From an uncultured bacterium (GTDB lineage: Bacteria; Verrucomicrobiota; Kiritimatiellia; CAIKKV01): DNA of 64,000 bases. The notes beneath the pieces are model-generated. The model was not told the DNA's origin. It saw only the letters and a program-made list of their open reading frames with translations, and ran no database searches. Shown piece by piece: positions 1-8,839 of this stretch (its first letter is position 1; each line of letters begins with the position of its first letter). The position numbers and the translations under genes were made by a program. The stretch lies in contig CALHRZ010000005.1 in assembly GCA_938038445.1 (NCBI GenBank), positions 17,792 to 81,791 on the forward strand, written 5' to 3'.

Positions 1-53
1 TCTTGCCTGCATGAATCATCCCTGTTGCTTCGCTATGTCTCCCTGGCTGTCTG

Positions 54-965
54 GTGGTTGACGCTCGACCCATCCTGGATCATGGGGAAGGGAGGGAAGA
101 TGTCCTCTATCTCGGATCCAGCTCCTGGAAATTTCCCTCTTGGCGCGGTTTGGTCTATTCCAAGACGACCCCTCCGTCCCGCTTCCTCTCGGAATACACC
201 TCACGTTTTTCATGCGTCGAGGTGGACCAATGGTTCTGGAGTCTCTTCAGCCCCGATCAGCCCCCCGTCCTGCCAAAACCCGAAACGGCTTCCGAATACG
301 CGGCGTCGGTACCCCCTCATTTCCGGTTTGGAATAAAACTCCCCGATGCGCTCACATTAACCCATTACCGCCCAAAAGCCGCGGAGACCGCCCTAAGACC
401 AAATCCTCACTTCCTTTCCACCGAACTGCTGGCCGCCTTTATGGAACGCATTGCGCCCCTAAACCCCTTCCTGGGCCCGATGATGCTTCAATTCGGCTAT
501 CTGAATCGGCAAATGACGGATTCCCAGACCGCCTTTCACAACCATCTGGCGCGCTTCTTCGACACCGCACCTCGGCACTTTCCATGGGCCGTTGAATGCC
601 GCAATCCCACCTGGCATAACGCCGCCTATTTGGAATTCCTGAAGGAACGAAAGGTGGGATTGGTGGTACTCCGGGGTTACTATATGCCCCCGTTCTTCGA
701 CTGGCTCCGACAAAACCTGGACCGATTGCCCGACTCCGTGATTCTCCGCCTTCAAGCCGGCGATCGGTCGGACATGGAACGTCGCACAGGCGGCCGCTGG
801 TCGAGGCGAATCGAACCCAAGGACGCCGAGCTGGAAGCCACGGCGGAAATCATCGGGCGGCTCCGAGACAAAGGGCGGAGCGTGTGGGTCTTCGTCAACA
901 ACCATTACGAAGGTTCCGCGCCTCTCACCCTGGCTCGACTCCAGGAACGGTTGAACGGCGCCTGA
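54..965 (+). CDS. DUF72 (YecE-like) family protein
   Basis: This 303-residue protein resembles the DUF72/YecE family, whose members adopt a TIM-barrel fold and have no firmly established reaction. The family's opening signature is visible as LYLGSSSWKFPSWRGLVY near residue 18 (compare the usual 'IGTSGWxYxxWxGxFYP'). Later come the expected FRFGIKLP strand near residue 90 and the C-terminal VWVFVNNHYEGSAPL, matching the family's 'VYVYFNNxxxGxA'. An in-frame TGA lies at 12-14 and GTG at 54 is the first usable start, but no Shine-Dalgarno precedes it, so the start is uncertain. The gene is convergent with comM, 15 bp away. The family call is firm; no function can be inferred from context. Confidence 0.85.
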   Translation: MVDARPILDHGEGREDVLYLGSSSWKFPSWRGLVYSKTTPPSRFLSEYTSRFSCVEVDQWFWSLFSPDQPPVLPKPETASEYAASVPPHFRFGIKLPDALTLTHYRPKAAETALRPNPHFLSTELLAAFMERIAPLNPFLGPMMLQFGYLNRQMTDSQTAFHNHLARFFDTAPRHFPWAVECRNPTWHNAAYLEFLKERKVGLVVLRGYYMPPFFDWLRQNLDRLPDSVILRLQAGDRSDMERRTGGRWSRRIEPKDAELEATAEIIGRLRDKGRSVWVFVNNHYEGSAPLTLARLQERLNGA

Positions 966-980
966 GCGTTGCCTTTCCCT

Positions 981-2510
981 TCACGCCGGCCGGTCCAGCG
1001 CCCGATATTGAATGGACTCCGCCACATGGTGCGGTTCGATAATCTCTTTGCTGTCCAAATCCGCAATCGTTCGCGCCACCTTAAGGATTCGATCATAGGC
1101 CCTTGCGCTGAGATGCATGGCCGCCATCGCTTTGCGGAGCAGATCATGCGACTCCTTCCCCAGCCGACAGAACTCTTGCATCTCACGGGGCCGCATTTGG
1201 GCATTGCAGGCCACCCCCGGTCTCTCCCGAAATCGTTCCCTCTGAATTGCTCGAGCCTGCAGGACCCGAGCACGAATGTCCGCCGATTTCTCGCCCTTCG
1301 CCGAGGACGCCAATTGGGCATAGGACACCGCCGGCATCTCAATGTGCAGATCGATCCGGTCCAGCAACGGCCCCGAAATCCGATTTCGATATCGCTGAAT
1401 CTGAATCGGGGAACAGCGGCATTCCTGGCGCGAATCGCCGGACATCCCGCACGGGCAAGGATTCATCGCCGCCACAAGCATGAACCGGCAGGGGAACGTG
1501 ACCGTCGCCGCGGCCCGAGTGATGGTAACCCGCCCATCTTCCAGAGGCTGACGCAGCACCTCGAGCACATTGCGATGAAATTCCGGCAACTCATCGAGAA
1601 ACAAAACCCCATGATGCGCCAAACTCACCTCACCCGGCATGGGATGAGCCCCGCCGCCGAGAAGACCGGCATCGGAAATGGTATGATGAGGCGCCCGAAA
1701 CGGCCGCTGGGTGACCAGCGCACGGTCAGAGGGCAGAATGCCCGCGATACTGTGAATCCGGGTGACTTCCAACGCCTCGTCTAACGTGAGGGGCGGCAGT
1801 ATGCCAGGGAGCCGTCGCGCCAGCATCGTCTTGCCGGTCCCGGGCGGGCCGATCACGAGAAGGTTGTGTCCCCCGCTGACCGCCACTTCGATCGCTCGCT
1901 TGGCATGTTCCTGCCCCTTAATCTCTTCGAAATCCTCCAAAACCTGACCGTTCCTTTCCTGCAAGGGATCGCCGTCCAGGCGGAAAGGCGCCGGGCGATG
2001 CACCCCGGCCAACTGGTCGGCCGCTTCCCGAAGCGTGCGGACCGGATAAATGTCAAGCCCTTCCACCACCGCGGCTTCCCGAGCGTTTTCGGAAGGGACC
2101 AAAAACCCCTTGAACCCTTCGGCCTTCAGCCGCATGGCCATGGGGAGAACTCCTTTGACTCGCCGGACTTCTCCACTGAGGGCCAACTCCCCCACCAACG
2201 CGAATTGATGCAGCACCGAAGGATCAAGATTCTCCTTGGCGGCCAGGAGCCCGGCCGCAATCGGCAAGTCCAAGCTCGGCCCCTCCTTTCGAACGTCGGC
2301 CGGTGCCAGATTGACGGTGGTGCGTCCCAGATGGGGTTTGAAGCCGGAATTGGCCAAAGCGGTAATGACCCGGTCTTTGCTTTCCCGAACCGCCGCGTCG
2401 GGAAGGCCAACGATCACCATCGAAGGATCGCCACGGCCTGAATTGACTTGAATCTCAACCGGATAGGCATCCACGCCATAAATGGCTCCTGAAAATACTT
2501 TCGCAAACAT
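981..2510 (-). CDS. comM: YifB/ComM family Mg-chelatase-like AAA+ ATPase
   Basis: The product (509 residues) is a ComM/YifB-type AAA+ protein. In naturally competent bacteria ComM is a hexameric helicase that promotes branch migration during integration of transformed DNA; homologues are widespread in non-competent species. The N-terminal Lon-protease-like ChlI domain starts with [19 protein letters not shown]. The AAA module has Walker A GPPGTGKT near residue 220 and Walker [11 protein letters not shown] near 300. A Cys cluster ([15 protein letters not shown], about 350-365) and the sensor [12 protein letters not shown] follow, as in the family. Length is normal. A good Shine-Dalgarno (AAGGAG) precedes ATG 2510, and a strong promoter lies 54-82 bp upstream. 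Competence itself cannot be judged from this gene. Confidence 0.93.
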   Translation of the reverse strand: MFAKVFSGAIYGVDAYPVEIQVNSGRGDPSMVIVGLPDAAVRESKDRVITALANSGFKPHLGRTTVNLAPADVRKEGPSLDLPIAAGLLAAKENLDPSVLHQFALVGELALSGEVRRVKGVLPMAMRLKAEGFKGFLVPSENAREAAVVEGLDIYPVRTLREAADQLAGVHRPAPFRLDGDPLQERNGQVLEDFEEIKGQEHAKRAIEVAVSGGHNLLVIGPPGTGKTMLARRLPGILPPLTLDEALEVTRIHSIAGILPSDRALVTQRPFRAPHHTISDAGLLGGGAHPMPGEVSLAHHGVLFLDELPEFHRNVLEVLRQPLEDGRVTITRAAATVTFPCRFMLVAAMNPCPCGMSGDSRQECRCSPIQIQRYRNRISGPLLDRIDLHIEMPAVSYAQLASSAKGEKSADIRARVLQARAIQRERFRERPGVACNAQMRPREMQEFCRLGKESHDLLRKAMAAMHLSARAYDRILKVARTIADLDSKEIIEPHHVAESIQYRALDRPA

Positions 2511-2563
2511 GAAAAAGGTCTCCTTGGGCCGGCACGCCAGAGACCATTATCGGAGCATTCTTG

Positions 2564-2592
2564 TTTATACCACGGTTCCCTCTCTCTCTCAA
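2564..2592 (-). promoter_or_regulatory. sigma-70-type promoter of comM
   Basis: Read on the minus strand there is a -35 TTGAGA (2592-2587) and a -10 TATAAA (2569-2564) separated by exactly 17 bp. The predicted transcript would start near 2557 and give a leader of about 47 nt to the comM start. This is a match to the general housekeeping consensus; the host's own promoter rules are not known. Confidence 0.6.
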
Positions 2593-2674
2593 CCTTTTAA
2601 TCACCCCCCTCGATTCAGACGCCGAATAGACTTTTGGGTCGAAACGCGACATACGGAAAGTCCGATTTGTGGCG

Positions 2675-3657
2675 CTAAAGGTGCCTTTTGAACCGAAACA
2701 ATCGGCCGTCTCCCGGCTCAAAGGTGAGCGGTTGGGCGCGGGGACGATTGGGGAACGGCGCCATCCACTTCCCATCGGCGTGGCGATACTCCTCAACGGA
2801 CTCGCAGCCAAAATGGAAGGCGATCGCGGCCGGAGCCAAGGGGTTGCGATTGACAATCAGCACATACTCGTAGCCGTTGAGGTGGGCATCCACGAACTGC
2901 CCCGCCACGACAGGATCGCCCCGCGCAAAGAGATCGTTGGGATGGCCAAGGGTATATTGGTCCAAGGGACGGGTGTAAAAGAAATCAGCGGGATGATGAT
3001 AGACGCCGATCGAGCGCAAGGGCATGAGCACTTGGGCCAACGCGCGCAGTTTGCGGTTGAGGCGCTGAGCACGGAACCAGCCCTCGTTGGGCGTGCCGTC
3101 CGGGTCAAGCATGTAGTGGTTGAGGCTATAGGAAAAGTACTGCATGGCTCTGGCTCCGTAGGCCAGACCACACAGGGTTTGAAAGGTCATTCCGCCTAAT
3201 GCCCTGGCCTGGCTGTAGGCCGGGCCGGCGAGAGTGAACGCCCACCCTGCGAAAAATGCCTGAATGATCTGCAACCACGTGGGGTTGGCGTTCACCCCAT
3301 TGTTGACAAAGGAAATCTGACGCGTCCAATCGGCGCGCGGAGCAAATGGATTTCCCGTTCACGCCATTGACGGAACCGGGCCACCGCCTGAGCCCAGCCA
3401 TGTTCGAAAGCCTGCACTCGCCACGTCACCCCTTTGCTTTCTTGCAAGGCGTCAAAGGGAGAAACGTTGAACGAAGCCACGGAGACGCCGATGGCTCCAT
3501 CGCGCGGACAAACAAACAGGGATTTGTAGGTCCATTGGGAATCCTCCGACCATAGAGCCAAAGCCCCTCGGCGGCTGCCGATAAAGACGATGATCTGATA
3601 ATCCCAAAAGTCCGGCCATTTGTTGTGCCACGTCCATTTATTTTTTTCGGCGTGTTA
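2675..3657 (-). pseudogene. decayed glycoside-hydrolase-like protein (C-terminal remnant, frameshifted)
   Basis: Two overlapping minus-strand frames together read as one protein. The first (3657-3292) opens after an in-frame TAA without a plausible start and contains WTWHNKWPDFWDYQ and GALALWSEDSQWTYK. It ends in ATGGGGTGA. The second (3295-2675, 206 codons) continues with NPTWLQIIQAFFAGWA and LCGLAYGARAMQYFSYSL. The 'ALAxGAxxxxYFSY' stretch followed by a beta-sandwich-like tail resembles the end of TIM-barrel glycosidase-like proteins common in PVC bacteria. I infer one frameshift near 3292-3300 and loss of the 5' part. Against this, the 4-base GTGA overlap could be a genuine coupled start, in which case the second frame would be a separate small gene. 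Family assignment is tentative. Confidence 0.6.
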
Positions 3658-3722
3658 TTCGCGTCTGTGACCTCCCACGGACTGAATCATGCAAATGGCA
3701 ATTTCGATTCTTTGAATCGTCC

Positions 3723-5210
3723 TTACTCTCTTGGAGTCGGACTGCCGTCCTGAAACCGGAAACTGAATAGATCCGCATCCTTCATGACAAATCGTAGACG
3801 CACCGGTTCCCCCCCCAATCGGCTCACATCGGGCCCCTGATGCCACGCCACAATGTGCTCAATCTCATCCCCAATGATCTCCGGACACTCCCCAAGCGTA
3901 AACCCGGGAATCGGCACGCCGTCAGCGTCCTGAATTTCAATACGCACAAAACCTGGAGCACTGGTTCGATAGTTGATTTCCAGTTTTTCCCCTTTAAAAA
4001 CAAACGGTTTCGTAATCATTTCCCCGCCAACCCAGGGGGCGTTGACCGACGCAAATCCGTCGGTGCGGAGCAACAGACGCTCGATATGACAGGAATCCTG
4101 CATGTAGTGACGGGAAACAAACATCTGGAGACGCTCCTTCCCTGCCGGCAGAATGCCCGTCAAGGGAAAGTTCGTCCGCGAAACCCAATTGGCGTATCCT
4201 AAACCCGGCCGAATGAACGTCTCCATGAAGGTGCGATCATAAACCGTCGTTCCCGCCCGACTGGTCAACATAACGGCATCGGAACAATCCTTGTAATACG
4301 CCCCCTTCACACCAACTGCCGCCGCCTGGTCCGCCGTGAGGACCTGACGCCCCTCCATGAAACGAGCAGCGGGAGCCAGGTAAATGTGCGGGGCGCGAAA
4401 ATACGGCTGGGTATTATTGGTGTAAAACTGCTCGCGCGGCGTATTCCCATAGCTCATGGGAATGGAGGGCGTCCACGTCATCAAGTCCTTCGAAGTGGCG
4501 CGGGCCATGCTGCGATATCCCCTGCCGCCCAACCGTTCGACATCGGCGCTTGGAGCATCCTTGGCATTCTCCCAAAACCGGTAATAGAGCACATACTGCT
4601 CCTCCGCTTCACTCCAAAACATCGTCACACCGCCATCAAAGCAATTGGGCAAATCGCTGATCATCTCAGGCTGCGGGTCGAGCTTACGGAAGATAAAGCC
4701 TTCGGCCGATGCCCAAAAAACCAACCGCTTCGGTCCCACCGGATCGTTGTAGGCCGTATGAGGGACCCCACTGAGTGGCACACTTTGAACCAACTTGATC
4801 CGCTCGTGATACGGCACGCCGGGCCGTGTGTCCACCCACGGAGTGCTGGGAAAGGAAAAGGTTGTCTTCCCGTCGTCGGCAGCGATGATATTGTTTTCCG
4901 GCCACTCCGGCCTGCAGACAACGTTCAGGGCTGGCTTTTTCCAGGTGGCGCCGCCGTCTCGGCTTTCCGCCACGCAGGCAACGCCGTTGAGATCGGCGGG
5001 GTCGAGGGTCATGGCCCGATAGTACATCAAGAACCGGCTGTCAACCTCGATCACCGATAGACCGGAATTGGCGGGTCCTTCCCAGGGCTTGTCAATCCGG
5101 AGAACCACTCCTCCGGAAATCGGCTCATGCAACCGAAGCGTCACCCCCTCCATCCGCTCCACGAGCAACCGATCTACGAACAGCTGCCTTCGATCGCCTA
5201 TATCCTGCAT
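3723..5210 (-). CDS. beta-propeller glycosidase-like protein (GH32/43-type fold), function unknown
   Basis: This 495-residue protein resembles uncharacterised five-bladed-propeller proteins common in Planctomycetes, Lentisphaerae and Kiritimatiellae, annotated loosely as GH32/GH43-like. The typical N-terminus IGDRRQLFVDRLLVE is followed by propeller blades (MYYRAM, VACVAESRDGGATWKKP, YVLYYRFWENA, ATSKDLMTWTP). A C-terminal sandwich-like domain (VRIEIQDADGVPIPGFTL) ends the chain. I chose ATG 5210 because GAGGAG sits 6-7 bases upstream and the protein then begins at the family's conserved start; the frame stays open to 5324. No signal peptide is seen, so a cytoplasmic role is likely. It lies downstream of a 700-bp gene-free stretch and upstream of the glycosidase-like pseudogene. 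The substrate is unknown. Confidence 0.72.
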   Translation of the reverse strand: MQDIGDRRQLFVDRLLVERMEGVTLRLHEPISGGVVLRIDKPWEGPANSGLSVIEVDSRFLMYYRAMTLDPADLNGVACVAESRDGGATWKKPALNVVCRPEWPENNIIAADDGKTTFSFPSTPWVDTRPGVPYHERIKLVQSVPLSGVPHTAYNDPVGPKRLVFWASAEGFIFRKLDPQPEMISDLPNCFDGGVTMFWSEAEEQYVLYYRFWENAKDAPSADVERLGGRGYRSMARATSKDLMTWTPSIPMSYGNTPREQFYTNNTQPYFRAPHIYLAPAARFMEGRQVLTADQAAAVGVKGAYYKDCSDAVMLTSRAGTTVYDRTFMETFIRPGLGYANWVSRTNFPLTGILPAGKERLQMFVSRHYMQDSCHIERLLLRTDGFASVNAPWVGGEMITKPFVFKGEKLEINYRTSAPGFVRIEIQDADGVPIPGFTLGECPEIIGDEIEHIVAWHQGPDVSRLGGEPVRLRFVMKDADLFSFRFQDGSPTPRE

Positions 5211-5357
5211 GCAAATCTCCTCATTCATGTCGAGTAGTTTATACATTATCGTATCAGCCTCTTCGGTCGTAGTCCACAATAGAAAAAAGTCTGGAACCGT
5301 CCGCGATGTTACAACCCAAGCCATACCTCCGCTGCTTAGCCCCCACCCCCCCCGCTA

Positions 5358-5384
5358 GAGAAAGACCGCGCACGGGTCTTTCTC
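5358..5384. repeat. perfect 10-bp inverted repeat (hairpin)
   Basis: GAGAAAGACC (5358-5367) is followed by a 7-base loop and its exact complement GGTCTTTCTC (5375-5384). No T-run follows on either strand, so a classical intrinsic terminator is unlikely. It could be an operator or a leader hairpin of the minus-strand gene that starts 150 bp away. Confidence 0.55.
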
Positions 5385-5526
5385 CGCCTTTCCGCACAAA
5401 GAGAGAGCAAGGGCTCTTCGTCCCTCTTCCTTCTGCGCCTGTAGTACCCGGCACGCTCCGTCCCCCGGCGCCATCTGCCCCGCGTACAACCGCTGCAATG
5501 CGCTGCAGCTTAGCGAGAGGCGGAAG

Positions 5527-5585
5527 GGGGATGCCGTTTTCCCGACGCGATCGAAACTGTTTGAATTGTTGGAAAAGGCATCCCC
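5527..5585. repeat. 15-bp inverted repeat with one-base bulge, 28-base loop
   Basis: The left arm GGGGATGCC-G-TTTTCC (5527-5542) pairs with the right arm GGAAAA-GGCATCCCC (5571-5585), leaving a single unpaired G. The loop contains AAACTGTTT, which can itself fold. This is far stronger than chance pairing and could be a structured RNA or a remnant of a small mobile repeat; nothing in the sequence decides between these. Confidence 0.5.
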
Positions 5586-5854
5586 AGGTCTAGAAAGTAT
5601 TGCTCTATCGTTGCAGGGGCCGCAGGACCCGAATAACCTGCTCCCAAATACATTTGCTTCATCCGTCGATGCGACCCATCAGCAATTGGACTACCCCGGT
5701 TGGATCGTATGCTCCCCATGCAAAGCAAGGCTATGCTTCTCGAATAACCACCCACAGCCTAACCCATCGACAGTCGGCGAACAGGAGGCGTTAATTGGCA
5801 AGGATTCGTCCCCGCCGCTCGTAGCTCATTCCATCCGTTTGCCATCTCTTCCTT

Positions 5855-5884
5855 CTGGCACCCGATTGATGATTCCCTTATAAT
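5855..5884 (+). promoter_or_regulatory. sigma-70-type promoter of the 5910-9561 operon
   Basis: A perfect TATAAT (5879-5884) lies 18 bp downstream of CTGGCA (5855-5860; four of six consensus matches). The start point would be near 5891, giving a leader of about 19 nt with AAAGGG (5899-5904) five bases before the ATG at 5910. Confidence 0.55.
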
Positions 5885-5909
5885 GAAACAAGGAACCGAA
5901 AGGGTATAA

Positions 5910-7271
5910 ATGGGTTCTTTTGTTTCCTCTGCTTCCCGAATCTTGCGTCTAACCGTTGGAGCAATCCTGTGGGGAATTTCAGGTTCCCTCCTGATCGCAA
6001 CATTCGTGGCCGGAATTCGCTGGAACCAGGTGCGGGCCTCAGAGCGGGACGCCCGCTTGCTCCTCGCCGCCTGGCGTTTTGAAGAAGCCATCAGCGAACT
6101 CGAAGCGATCGAGCCATGGAGCCGTTGCTTCCCAGGCTTCTATACGGAAAACCTCTTGCTCCGCATCCAAAGCCTCGTCCGCCAAGGCCAATGGCGCAAG
6201 GCGTGGCCGCTCGCCGAGGCCATCCGCCACCACCCCGAAAAACCCCTACGCTTTCCATCGCCTTCCGATTTCACGACCGCCCCTCTCCCTGCCCTTCACC
6301 ATCTCGGTTTAGCCTTGATCGGGCGCCTTTCGCAACATTTCCACCCTCCTCGAACGCTCAATGCCTGGGCCGGCTATGCGGCCATTCTCCAAGAGCTGAA
6401 AGATCAGCAAAACGATGACGATCTCAACGCATTCCAGGAGGCCGTCACCCGCCAGTTTCCCCGCTCTCCAATCGCCATCCAAACCTCAGCAGCGCCCCGC
6501 AGGGCCGACCTGCAGCCCCGCCGACCTCCTGCACCGCGTACATTGTCCCCCTCTTCCCCTCAGCCCCCCGCTCCGGAACAAGTCCGTATCCGTCCATCCC
6601 CTCCCCCCGAAGAAGAGACCCTCTCCACAGCCTCCGAAGCCCAACCGGCCTTTGGTTGGGGAATCGTGACGAACCGGGAAGCGTTCGCTTACCACCCGCG
6701 TACCTCCGCACCGGTTCGCCCGCTCCAGGCAGGCGATGTCGTGGTCATGGAACGGTTTTTCACCTTGCGCAACCGAGAGGCGGCGGAAGGCGTTCTCATT
6801 CTCACCAACGGAACCGTTCCGGAATTGGCCTTCCTGTTGCAAGACCTCGAACTCCGTCCCGGTTCCTACCAGGAAACGGATCCCCGCGAAGTGATGTGGC
6901 GCAGTCGTTTGGTCCGGTTGCTCGCCGAAGAGGGCGCCCTGCGCGCCCAGCTTGAACGGGAACAGCGCAGCCGAAAACCCGAGGAGATTGCGTATGAAAA
7001 TGCGGTCCGGCGTTATCAAGAACTCCAAAATCGAGCGCGCGCCCTTCAGGCGCAACTCGACCAGCCAGGAGCAAACCGCTCCAGCATTCTCGAACGGCTC
7101 CGCGCGATGAGGTATGAGGAAGCCGCTTTGGCCCGCGAAGTACAAACCCATAAACAGAAACTCGAAAACACCGGGGAGTCCACGGCAAAACGAATCGAAC
7201 AAGAGCTTCTCCAGCTCACCCAGGATATTCAGGAGGCCCGCCAGACCTTGACCAGGCTCACCTCTTCATGA
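5910..7271 (+). CDS. membrane-anchored protein with Pro-rich linker and coiled-coil C-terminus, unknown
   Basis: I do not recognise the family of this 453-residue protein. A single N-terminal membrane segment (about residues 12-36, LTVGAILWGISGSLLIATFV) is followed by a helical region that looks like degenerate TPR repeats (LLLAAWRFEEAISELEAI). Next comes a Pro/Arg-rich linker near residues 195-245 and a compact beta-rich stretch around GWGIVTNREAFAYHP to LQAGDVVVMERFF. A strongly charged coiled coil fills roughly 330-450. This suggests an inner-membrane protein with a periplasmic body. Its last codons overlap the transglutaminase gene by ATGA, so the two are translationally coupled and probably act together. 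The start is supported by a promoter and a modest Shine-Dalgarno. Confidence 0.6.
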   Translation: MGSFVSSASRILRLTVGAILWGISGSLLIATFVAGIRWNQVRASERDARLLLAAWRFEEAISELEAIEPWSRCFPGFYTENLLLRIQSLVRQGQWRKAWPLAEAIRHHPEKPLRFPSPSDFTTAPLPALHHLGLALIGRLSQHFHPPRTLNAWAGYAAILQELKDQQNDDDLNAFQEAVTRQFPRSPIAIQTSAAPRRADLQPRRPPAPRTLSPSSPQPPAPEQVRIRPSPPPEEETLSTASEAQPAFGWGIVTNREAFAYHPRTSAPVRPLQAGDVVVMERFFTLRNREAAEGVLILTNGTVPELAFLLQDLELRPGSYQETDPREVMWRSRLVRLLAEEGALRAQLEREQRSRKPEEIAYENAVRRYQELQNRARALQAQLDQPGANRSSILERLRAMRYEEAALAREVQTHKQKLENTGESTAKRIEQELLQLTQDIQEARQTLTRLTSS

Positions 7272-8839
7272 TCTCAACGATCTCTGAAACTCCCCGCCAG
7301 CGTAATACTTTTCGGATCCGCCTGGTCGTCGTAGCCCTTGTCTGGCTCGTTTCAACCGCCTGGTTCGTTCGCTTTGAAGCCTGTGCTCATCGGTTCACCG
7401 GCCGTCACGGCGGATACCGGGATCTCTTCCAAAGCGGCATTCAAATCCGCGATCTTTGGATGCGAATCCTCGTCCAGGATGTCCATGTCGGTTATGCCCA
7501 CTCCATGGCGGATATCGACGAAGACAGCCCCGATCGTCGGCAGCGATTGACAACGATCATGGAAATGGACTTCGCCATGTTGGGCACCATCCGCCGACTT
7601 TCATCCCGCCTGGAAGCCGTGCTGGACGCCGCATCGCGCCTCCAAACCTTCCAATTCAACCTTCAGACCGAAGGCTACACCACAGCATTCAAAGGGCACC
7701 GTAAAAAGGGAGACCTTTTCGAGGTCGAAATCGTAACCGCTTCGGGCTCCAGCCGGATCGAATTGAACATCCCCGACGATGTGATCCTCGAATCGCCTGT
7801 TCTCGAACAGGCACTGGCCGATCTCAAACCCGGCCAAAGCCGCGTGTTCCGTATTCTCGACCCCGCCACACTCGCCATTTCCGACCTCCGCGTAACGGCA
7901 ATCCGCCAGGAATCCCTCCCAATCGCGGACACCGTTTACCCCGCCACCCTACTCGAAGCCGTCCTTCACGGCATGACCATCCGAAGCTGGGTCGACGCCG
8001 AAGGCCGTCTTCTTCGCCAGGAGACCCCCATGGGCTGGACCCTCGAACGAGCCGAACCCGAAGCGGCTGTCGCTTGGCGCCGGCCGAGCAAAACTTCACC
8101 CATTCCCGACATGACCCTTTCCGTCTCGATTCCAGTCTCCCCCCCCTTGCCCAATCCTCGTACCCTGAAAACCCTGACCCTCCAACTGTCCGGCCTCCAA
8201 GAGTGGAATGTGTCCGACCTCGAAACAGACCGTCAGACGGTGCTTCGAATCGACGAAACCTCCCTGGTCGTTCGCATTGCCGCAATGCCTCCTCCGTCAT
8301 CGGAGAACAAACAAGACTTCGCCAAGGACACGGACCCTCCTGATTCCCTGGCTCCAACGCCTTTCATCCAATCCGATCACCCCGAAATTCGACGCCGCGC
8401 ACGCGCCATCGCCAAAACCGTTCCGCTGAACGATCCCTGGGCATTTGCCAAAGGGGTCAATCGTTGGGTCTTTGAAAACGTTCGGAAAACACCGACCCCT
8501 TCCCTCCCCTCCGCAGCCGATGTGCTGGCCACTCTGAAAGGCGATTGCAACGAACATGCCTATCTAGCCGTCGCGCTGCTTCGGGCCCTCGGGCTCCCCG
8601 CCCGTGTGATGGCCGGCTTGGTCTATTTGGACGGCGCCTTTTCCTACCATGCCTGGGTTGCCCTTCGGATTCATGGGCGCTGGGTCGAAATGGATCCCAC
8701 CTTCGACCAAGAGATCGCCGACGCGACTCATCTCGCATTGGTCCACGGCGAACTGGCCGCCCAAGCCGCTATCGCCCGCTACCTCGGCCGACTGCAGATT
8801 TCCGTTCTGGAATATGAAGAGGGAAACCCCTCACCATGA
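7268..8839 (+). CDS. membrane-anchored transglutaminase-like protein
   Basis: The protein (523 residues) carries a C-terminal transglutaminase-like domain with all three catalytic elements: Cys in LKGDCNEHAYL (near 426), His in FSYHAWVAL (near 461) and Asp in MDPTFDQ (near 477). Bacterial members act as Cys proteases, peptide cyclases or scaffolds rather than true cross-linkers. An N-terminal membrane segment (LVVVALVWLVSTAWFVRF) points to a periplasmic body; the middle 350 residues have no recognisable domain but alternate beta strands. It overlaps both the upstream coiled-coil gene and the downstream ABC ATPase by ATGA. In other bacteria such transglutaminase proteins often sit beside ABC transporter genes. 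The substrate is unknown. Confidence 0.8.
   Translation: MISTISETPRQRNTFRIRLVVVALVWLVSTAWFVRFEACAHRFTGRHGGYRDLFQSGIQIRDLWMRILVQDVHVGYAHSMADIDEDSPDRRQRLTTIMEMDFAMLGTIRRLSSRLEAVLDAASRLQTFQFNLQTEGYTTAFKGHRKKGDLFEVEIVTASGSSRIELNIPDDVILESPVLEQALADLKPGQSRVFRILDPATLAISDLRVTAIRQESLPIADTVYPATLLEAVLHGMTIRSWVDAEGRLLRQETPMGWTLERAEPEAAVAWRRPSKTSPIPDMTLSVSIPVSPPLPNPRTLKTLTLQLSGLQEWNVSDLETDRQTVLRIDETSLVVRIAAMPPPSSENKQDFAKDTDPPDSLAPTPFIQSDHPEIRRRARAIAKTVPLNDPWAFAKGVNRWVFENVRKTPTPSLPSAADVLATLKGDCNEHAYLAVALLRALGLPARVMAGLVYLDGAFSYHAWVALRIHGRWVEMDPTFDQEIADATHLALVHGELAAQAAIARYLGRLQISVLEYEEGNPSP

Larger units (their letters stand above)
5211..5909. other. gene-free region with two inverted repeats
   Basis: About 700 bp separate the divergent genes at 5210 and 5910. 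No open frame here shows a recognisable family. The stretch holds a pyrimidine-rich tract, a 10-bp perfect hairpin (5358-5384), a 15-bp interrupted inverted repeat (5527-5585) and, at its right end, a promoter for the operon starting at 5910. A small minus-strand frame at 5510-5755 resembles nothing I know and I do not call it. Confidence 0.5.

Noticed and set aside
5510..5755. 81-codon minus-strand open frame in the gene-free region
   Set aside because: It has no recognisable family, no Shine-Dalgarno and spans the inverted repeat at 5527-5585; too weak to call a gene.
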